Shown: piece by piece, positions 59,292 to 64,000 of the stretch | Layout of the letters: each line of letters begins with the position of its first letter | How positions within the stretch are numbered: the first letter of the stretch is position 1 | Source of the DNA: Aphodovivens sp036306585 | GTDB lineage: Bacteria > Actinomycetota > Coriobacteriia > Coriobacteriales > Eggerthellaceae | NCBI GenBank assembly: GCA_036306585.1 | Contig: JAXJZF010000007.1 | Location: 248,001-312,000 of the forward strand | DNA length: 64,000 nucleotides | Direction: 5' to 3' | Translations under genes and position numbers: made by a program | Notes under the pieces: model-generated | The model's input: the letters and a program-made list of their open reading frames with translations, nothing else | Database searches by the model: none | Told to the model about the DNA's origin: nothing

Positions 59292-59396
59292 TCGCTGACT
59301 TATGTTCGACCTGCGTGGCAAAATGTGGCAGCGGAGTACATCCAATGTCACACCGCTGTCGCACGCTTCTGCTCCCGATCATGAAGGTTTTTCCCT

Positions 59397-60260
59397 ATGA
59401 GAACACGTAAGAATGTGCTGCTGCTGTTCAGCAAGGTGCCCGAGGCGGGATTGGTGAAGACGCGCCTCACCGTGCTGAAGGACGGCGTGTTTCAGCCGGA
59501 TGTGGCATCGGCTCTGTACCACTGCATGCTGTTCGACGTCACTGAGATTTGCTGCGCTGCCATGACGCGGCTCGAGCAGCGTCCTCATACGATCGATCCT
59601 CGCACCGGCGAGGAGATCGTGGACGTCTACGAGATGCGCATCTCCACCGCGTCCACGGCGAACCTGGATGCCATGCGCAGGCTCTACGAGGTTTCGGGCA
59701 CGTGGCCACGCGAGATCGTGTTCGTGGCCGACGAGGGCAAAAGCTTCGACGAGCATTACAACGACGCGTTCCAGAAGGCGTGGGACGACGGCGCCGACAC
59801 CATCCTGTCCATGGGGGCCGACATGCCGGCGCTCACCGTCGACGACGTGGTGCGTGGGTTCGAGGCGCTTCAGAAGCTGGAGGTCGACGAGAAGGGCGGC
59901 ATCGTGCTGGCTCCCGACCAGGAGATGGGCGTGTCCATCGTGGGATGGCCGCGCACGACGGCGTTCGACCATTCCGGCGTGTTCTACAACCAGGACGGCC
60001 TCACCGTGCTGCCTGCCTACATCGCTAAAGCGCGCGATCTGGGTTTTCCCGCCATCTACCTGCCTCCCGTGCCTGACGTGGACACCATGGCGGACCTCAT
60101 GCACAACATCACCGTGGTGGAGGCGCTCAACTACTGCGCCCCGTTCGACGGCAACACGCCGCCGTGGCGCACGGCCAACGCCTTGAAGGAAATGGGCTGG
60201 GACGAAGTGCGCGTCATGCCCAACGAGCTGCGCGACCCCCGTACGAAAATAGATCAGTAG
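59397..60260 (+). CDS. DUF2064 / TIGR04282-type glycosyltransferase-like protein
   Basis: The 287-residue protein has NVLLLFSKVPEAGLVKTRLT, FVADEGKSFDEHYNDAF, DTILSMGADMPALTVDDVV and VLAPDQEMGVSIVGWPR, placing it in the DUF2064 nucleotidyl/glycosyltransferase-like family (CofC/GT-A fold). The substrate is unknown. AAGG lies eight bases before the ATG. It ends 44 bp before a convergent rRNA methyltransferase gene. Confidence 0.88.
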   Translation: MRTRKNVLLLFSKVPEAGLVKTRLTVLKDGVFQPDVASALYHCMLFDVTEICCAAMTRLEQRPHTIDPRTGEEIVDVYEMRISTASTANLDAMRRLYEVSGTWPREIVFVADEGKSFDEHYNDAFQKAWDDGADTILSMGADMPALTVDDVVRGFEALQKLEVDEKGGIVLAPDQEMGVSIVGWPRTTAFDHSGVFYNQDGLTVLPAYIAKARDLGFPAIYLPPVPDVDTMADLMHNITVVEALNYCAPFDGNTPPWRTANALKEMGWDEVRVMPNELRDPRTKIDQ

Positions 60261-60304
60261 GGGCTGCCCGCCGTCGAGCAGGCGCGAAAGGGGAGGCTTG
60301 CGGG

Positions 60305-61186
60305 TTAGCGTTTCCGCAGCTCCCAGAACGTTACGGCGCTGGCGGCAGCCACGTTGAGCGAATCGACGCCGTGCATCATGGGGATGCGGACCGTCCAGTC
60401 GCATCGCGCGATGGTCTCGGGTTCGAGGCCTTCGCCTTCGGTCCCCAGCACCACCGCCAGCTTGTCGGCGCGTGCGAGCTCGGGGCTGCCAAGCGGGATG
60501 GAATCGTCGGAAAGCGCCATGGCGCAGGTGGTGAACCCCAGGCTCTTCAGCAGGGGGATGCCCCTCTCCGACCATGTGGCGCTCGGGTGGCCGGGCGTGC
60601 CGCTGGCATCGGTGCCGATGCGCGTCCAGGGCACCTGGAACACCGTGCCCATGCTCACGCGCACGGCGCGACGGTACAGCGGATCGTAGCAGGCGGGCGT
60701 CACCAGCACAGCATCCACGCCCAGTGCCGCCGCCGAGCGGAAGATGGCGCCCACGTTGGTGTGGTTGGTGATGTTCTCCAGGATGGCGACCAGCCGTGCA
60801 TCGCGTACCAGGTCTTCCACGCGGGGCAGGGCGGGGCGACGGAACGCCCCTAGCGCCCCGCGCGTCAGCTCGAAGCCGGTCAGCTGCTTCAACACGTCAT
60901 CGGGAGCGGTGAACAGGGGAATCTCGTCGAGGCGCGCGGCATCGGCCGGCTCGAGCCCTTCCTTCGCCTTCGCGATGAGCCCTTGAACCTGCGGCACCCA
61001 GCGTTCTTCCATCAGAAACGACAGCGGCTGCATCCCGGCTGCCAGCGCCCGCTCGATCACCTTTCCGGATTCCGCGATGAACAGCCCCTTCTCGGGCTCG
61101 AGTTTGTTGCGCAGCTGCACCTCGGTCAGCCGCGCGTAGGCGTCCAGGCGTCGATCGTCTAGGGTTTCCACCGACACGACGGACAT
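60305..61186 (-). CDS. SpoU/TrmH-family RNA 2'-O-methyltransferase
   Basis: The 293-residue SPOUT enzyme has an N-terminal substrate-binding domain (RNKLEPEKGLFIAESGKVIERAL) and the knotted domain motifs ILENITNHTNVGAIFRSAAALGVDAVLV, VVLGTEGEGLEPE and IPMMHGVDSLNVAAASAV. It should methylate a ribose in rRNA or tRNA. AAAGGAG precedes ATG 61186. The isochorismatase-like gene ends two bases upstream, so the two form an operon. Confidence 0.93.
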   Translation of the reverse strand: MSVVSVETLDDRRLDAYARLTEVQLRNKLEPEKGLFIAESGKVIERALAAGMQPLSFLMEERWVPQVQGLIAKAKEGLEPADAARLDEIPLFTAPDDVLKQLTGFELTRGALGAFRRPALPRVEDLVRDARLVAILENITNHTNVGAIFRSAAALGVDAVLVTPACYDPLYRRAVRVSMGTVFQVPWTRIGTDASGTPGHPSATWSERGIPLLKSLGFTTCAMALSDDSIPLGSPELARADKLAVVLGTEGEGLEPETIARCDWTVRIPMMHGVDSLNVAAASAVTFWELRKR

Positions 61187-61188
61187 GG

Positions 61189-61839
61189 CTAGCTCCTTTC
61201 CTTTGCCGCCTGCACCGCTTGGGCGAACTCGCCCACCACGTCGGGTGCGTGCATCAGCCCTTCCCGGCAGAACGTGTCGCAGTCCATGATGTGCGCGCCG
61301 ATGAACGCCATGTCCTCGATGTTGGCGCGCTGCACCTCGGGGGTGCGCGACGACGTGCAGTCTTCGATGACCGCCACGTTGTAGTTGAGCGAGAGCGCGT
61401 CGTAGCAGGTGGATCGGATGCAGTTGGGCGTGGTGGTGCCGGCCAGCACCAGCGTGGTGATGCCCGTCTCGCGCAGGAGCTTGTCCAGGTCGGTGGCGAA
61501 CAGCGCCGAGAAGCGCGGCTTCACGATGACCACCTCGTTGTCGGCGGGCTCGAGCTCGGCGGGCGCCTCGGCGAGGGAGGGGTCGTCGCCGGTTTCGCAC
61601 AGCGGTTTGCCGCCGTCGATCCAGGTGCGGTAGCGCACCGGCTCCACATTGCTGCCGTCCTCGGCGTAGGAGCGGCGCACATGGTACACGGCCATCCCCA
61701 TGGCGCGCGCCGCTTGGAGCGCCCGCGCGCATGCGGGCACGGTCGCTTGCGCGCCTGCCACGCATAGCGACGACTTGGGGCAGATAAACCCGTTCTGCAT
61801 ATCGATCAGCACAAGCGCCGCCTGCTTTGCGTCTATCAT
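61189..61839 (-). CDS. isochorismatase-family cysteine hydrolase
   Basis: The 216-residue protein shows the catalytic triad: Asp in LVLIDMQNGF, Lys in VVIVKPRFSALF and Cys in AGTTTPNCIRSTCYDAL. The family includes nicotinamidases, N-carbamoylsarcosine amidases and maleamate hydrolases; the substrate is not defined here. It is transcribed with the downstream RNA methyltransferase (2-bp gap). Confidence 0.92.
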   Translation of the reverse strand: MIDAKQAALVLIDMQNGFICPKSSLCVAGAQATVPACARALQAARAMGMAVYHVRRSYAEDGSNVEPVRYRTWIDGGKPLCETGDDPSLAEAPAELEPADNEVVIVKPRFSALFATDLDKLLRETGITTLVLAGTTTPNCIRSTCYDALSLNYNVAVIEDCTSSRTPEVQRANIEDMAFIGAHIMDCDTFCREGLMHAPDVVGEFAQAVQAAKERS

Positions 61840-61948
61840 ATTCCCCCTTGCATCTAGCCCCGCGTCGGCCGGAGCCTTGTTGCGCGGCGCGGCCGCCTAC
61901 GTTTCGAATACGCTGCCGTGAAAGCGGCATATCCCGCATTCTACCAGT

Positions 61949-62377
61949 TCATGCATGCCGTTTTCTCAATGCGAGGAAGGCCGCCCCCATAAGGACGAGT
62001 CCCGCTGCATCGAAGGCGATGAAGCGCAGTATGCTCCCGGCAAGGACCTCGTGGCCCGCTGGCAGCCCCCACAGGATGAACGACTCCCCCGCAAGCCCGA
62101 TGGCCTGCTGCACAAGCACCACGGCGAACAGCGCGCGGAACCGGCGCGGGCTGGCGATGACCGCCGGATACGTGGCATTCCACATGAGGAACGCCACGCC
62201 CAACCCCCGGACCGCCGCCTGTCCGGCGACGCCCGAGAGCTCGTAGGCGCCCGCATGCGCTTGGGGCTGCAGCACGAACTGCAGCGCGCATTGCACGTTC
62301 AGCGCGAACACGGCGGCCACTGCGATGCGCGCGGCGATGGCGGGCCAGTCGCGGGTGCGTTGCGCGGGTTCGGGCAT
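61949..62377 (-). CDS. small four-helix membrane protein, unknown
   Basis: The 142-residue product has four hydrophobic helices (IAARIAVAAVFALNVQCALQFVL, LGVAFLMWNATYPAVIA, ALFAVVLVQQAIGLAGESF and FIAFDAAGLVLMGAAFLAL) and basic loops. A GGAGGC site lies before the ATG. I cannot name a family; it resembles small DUF4345-like membrane proteins in size and layout. It is divergent from the gene at 62460. Confidence 0.72.
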   Translation of the reverse strand: MPEPAQRTRDWPAIAARIAVAAVFALNVQCALQFVLQPQAHAGAYELSGVAGQAAVRGLGVAFLMWNATYPAVIASPRRFRALFAVVLVQQAIGLAGESFILWGLPAGHEVLAGSILRFIAFDAAGLVLMGAAFLALRKRHA

Positions 62378-62459
62378 GGGCGTGCCTCCTTATGCGATGG
62401 CGATGGGAAAATGCGCTAGAGTGGAGCCTAGCACAACGTTCGAGAGCGGAGGAAAGGCA

Positions 62460-62687
62460 ATGGACATGCCGAACAACCATGCAGGCACGGGCGCGCGCGA
62501 AAACGGCGAGCACAAGCGCGAGAAGGGCGATGCCGCGAAGCGCGAGGCCGTCCTGCGCGGCGAGCTGATGGCCAACCGCAAGGCCAAGCCGCCCGCCAAG
62601 GCGGTCATCGGCGCCGTCGTCGCGCTGGTAGCATGCATCGTCGTGATCGTGGCGGCGGTGCTGGTCGTGAAGAGCATGAACGCATAG
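62460..62687 (+). CDS. small basic single-pass membrane protein
   Basis: The 75-residue protein has a charged N-terminus (ENGEHKREKGDAAKREAVLRGEL) and one C-terminal helix (AVIGAVVALVACIVVIVAAVLVV). GGAAAGG precedes the ATG. It lies 20 bp before mazG on the same strand and is probably co-transcribed. Function is unknown; its layout matches the 70-residue protein at 52062. Confidence 0.75.
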   Translation: MDMPNNHAGTGARENGEHKREKGDAAKREAVLRGELMANRKAKPPAKAVIGAVVALVACIVVIVAAVLVVKSMNA

Positions 62688-62707
62688 CCCGACGGAGAGG
62701 AGCCCAG

Positions 62708-63649
62708 ATGGCAGAGCAAAAGGCGTCCGAGCCGCAAACCGCGGCGCAGCGGGTGGCAAACCCGAAGCAGCACCCCGATTTCGACGCGTTCGTGGCGACG
62801 ATTTCGGCGTTGCGCGCTCCGGACGGATGCCCGTGGGATCGAGAGCAGACGCACGGCAGCATTGCCCATAACATGATCGAGGAAGCCTACGAGGCCGTGG
62901 ACGCCATCGAGAAGGACAGCATGGAGCATCTGCGCGAAGAACTGGGCGACGTGCTGCTGCAGGTTGTGCTGCAAAGCCAGATAGCCGCCGATGCCGGCGA
63001 GTTCACCATCGACGATGTATGCGCCGATGTGAACGCCAAGATGATCCGCCGCCATCCGCATGTGTTCGGCGACCTATCCGCCGAGGACGCATCGGCTGTG
63101 CTGGGCTTGTGGGATCAGGTCAAGATGGCCGAGAAGGAAGCTGCCGACGCCCGCGCCGATGACGCCGGCCAGGCGCGCGAGGGGCTGCTCGACGGGGTGC
63201 CCACCAGTTTCCCCGCGCTGATGCAGGCGCAGAAGATATCGCGCAAGGCCGTCGCCGCCGGGTTCGAATGGGAAACGCTCGACGACGTGTGGGCGCAGGT
63301 TGCCGAGGAGGTGGGCGAGCTGAAGGCCGCCTATGCCGCCGCCCCGAAGGGCTCGAAGGGCAAAGTGAGCGTGAACGGGCGGCTGCCGCAGGGTGCGCCC
63401 GCCGACGCCGACCCCGATCAGCTGGTCGCCGCCGTGGAGATGGAGTTCGGCGATGTGCTGTTCTCGCTGGTCAACGTGGCGCGCCGCATGGGCATCGATG
63501 CCGAGGACGCGCTGCGCGCCACCTGCGGCAAGTTTCGCCGTCGATGGGCGTTCATGGAGCAGAAGGCTTGGAACGAGGGTAAAAGCATCGAGGAGCTTTC
63601 CACTGGCGAACAGGAGGATCTCTGGCGACAGGCAAAACGCGAGGACTAA
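62708..63649 (+). CDS. mazG: MazG-family nucleoside triphosphate pyrophosphohydrolase
   Basis: The 313-residue protein has two MazG domains. The first has GCPWDREQTHGSIAHNMIEEAYEAVDAIEKDSMEHLREELGDVLLQVV, with the EExxE and ExxD metal ligands. The second is around AEEVGELKAA and MEFGDVLFSLVNVAR. It hydrolyses nucleoside triphosphates, including ppGpp-related or damaged ones. GAGGAG precedes ATG 62708. A linker of about 60 residues with GSKGKVSVNGRLPQG lies between the helices of the second domain. Confidence 0.94.
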   Translation: MAEQKASEPQTAAQRVANPKQHPDFDAFVATISALRAPDGCPWDREQTHGSIAHNMIEEAYEAVDAIEKDSMEHLREELGDVLLQVVLQSQIAADAGEFTIDDVCADVNAKMIRRHPHVFGDLSAEDASAVLGLWDQVKMAEKEAADARADDAGQAREGLLDGVPTSFPALMQAQKISRKAVAAGFEWETLDDVWAQVAEEVGELKAAYAAAPKGSKGKVSVNGRLPQGAPADADPDQLVAAVEMEFGDVLFSLVNVARRMGIDAEDALRATCGKFRRRWAFMEQKAWNEGKSIEELSTGEQEDLWRQAKRED

Positions 63650-63788
63650 CGGTTTGTGCATTCTGCTACACGACTTGTAGCAATTTTTTGATTTCCCCTG
63701 AGGCGGGGTTTCGCCGTCGGCGCGGTATGGGAGAATGCCCAAGTTTGCTTTCGAGCGGGCCGTGCGCCCGCCGTTCGAAGGAGGGCCG

Positions 63789-64000
63789 ATGCGCGATCTG
63801 ATAAAGCAAGTTCCCATTCCCGCCGCCGGCGTGGCGCTGGGCTTGGCCGCTTTGGGCATCTTGCTGCAACCTTATTCTGAAATCGTCCACATCGTGTGCG
63901 GCGTGCTGTCCGCCTGCTTCATCTTGCTGCTGTTCGCGAAGATCGTCCTGTTCCCTAAGACGATTCGCGACGACTTGCATAACTCCATTGCGGCGAGCGT
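63789..64000 (+). CDS. TehA/SLAC1-type (TDT) transporter, start only
   Basis: AAGGAGG precedes ATG 63789. The 70 residues in the window read IKQVPIPAAGVALGLAALGILLQ, a second helix (IVHIVCGVLSACFILLLFAKIVL) and FPKTIRDDLHNSIAAS. This is the usual beginning of TDT-family anion or dicarboxylate transporters. The gene runs off the right edge. Confidence 0.75.
   Translation, partial: MRDLIKQVPIPAAGVALGLAALGILLQPYSEIVHIVCGVLSACFILLLFAKIVLFPKTIRDDLHNSIAAS

Noticed and set aside
1..64000. CRISPR array or cas genes
   Set aside because: No regularly spaced direct repeats of 25-40 bp and no Cas-like protein found by reading; the only tandem array has an 11-bp period.

Overview
The window is GC-rich bacterial DNA. 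Gene content and style (futalosine-era actinobacterial housekeeping genes, DUF5692 membrane proteins, OFA-type transporters, several candidate leaderless promoters) suggest a gut Coriobacteriia member, probably Eggerthellaceae (Eggerthella, Gordonibacter or Slackia-like). That assignment rests on remembered family distributions, not on a search.

Bases 1 to about 19,417 are the right-hand part of an integrated mobile island whose left end lies before base 1. It carries a partial parB and parA, a degenerate YraN-like protein, an XRE regulator, a very large single-chain restriction-modification enzyme of the Type ISP (LlaGI-like) class with a small PD-(D/E)XK-like gene after it, and a sirtuin/macrodomain ADP-ribosylation cassette. 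The cassette also has a flavin/ferredoxin protein and a double SnoaL-like protein, next to an HxlR regulator. Then come several unknown small membrane proteins, a second HTH regulator, a small gene behind a perfect LexA-type box, a HigBA toxin-antitoxin pair and a tyrosine integrase. The island ends at a 45-bp 3' fragment of a CAU-anticodon tRNA (19,373-19,417) followed by the tRNA's terminator. This is the signature of an attachment site. A 19-bp palindromic operator is shared word for word between the parA and integrase upstream regions, and five 11-bp tandem repeats lie between parA and a small gene.

From about 19.8 kb onward the content looks chromosomal. In order: two YhgE/Pip-type membrane proteins with a lipoprotein; a TetR regulator; a divergent pair of DUF5692 membrane proteins; a MarR-DHA2 transporter operon with tandem operator sites; an unlisted 40-residue membrane protein; UspA-MFS; LysR; a PQ-loop protein; a truncated DUF262 gene; a ChbG/YdjC deacetylase; two envelope glycosyltransferases; an OFA transporter with LysR and MerR regulators; acetyl-CoA synthetase; a B12/radical-SAM protein with a probable leaderless promoter; a thiamine salvage operon under a TPP riboswitch; an amidohydrolase; tatBC; rarD; pyrE; htpG behind a CIRCE element; a YigZ-family protein; UspA; a DUF2064 transferase; an rRNA methyltransferase; an isochorismatase; mazG; and the start of a TehA/SLAC1-type transporter.

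The most interesting parts are the sirtuin/macrodomain cassette, which lacks its usual lipoate partner genes in this window and sits with a redox protein instead; the island's repeated control sites and possible composite structure; and the restriction enzyme whose C-terminal specificity half has a visibly different base composition.
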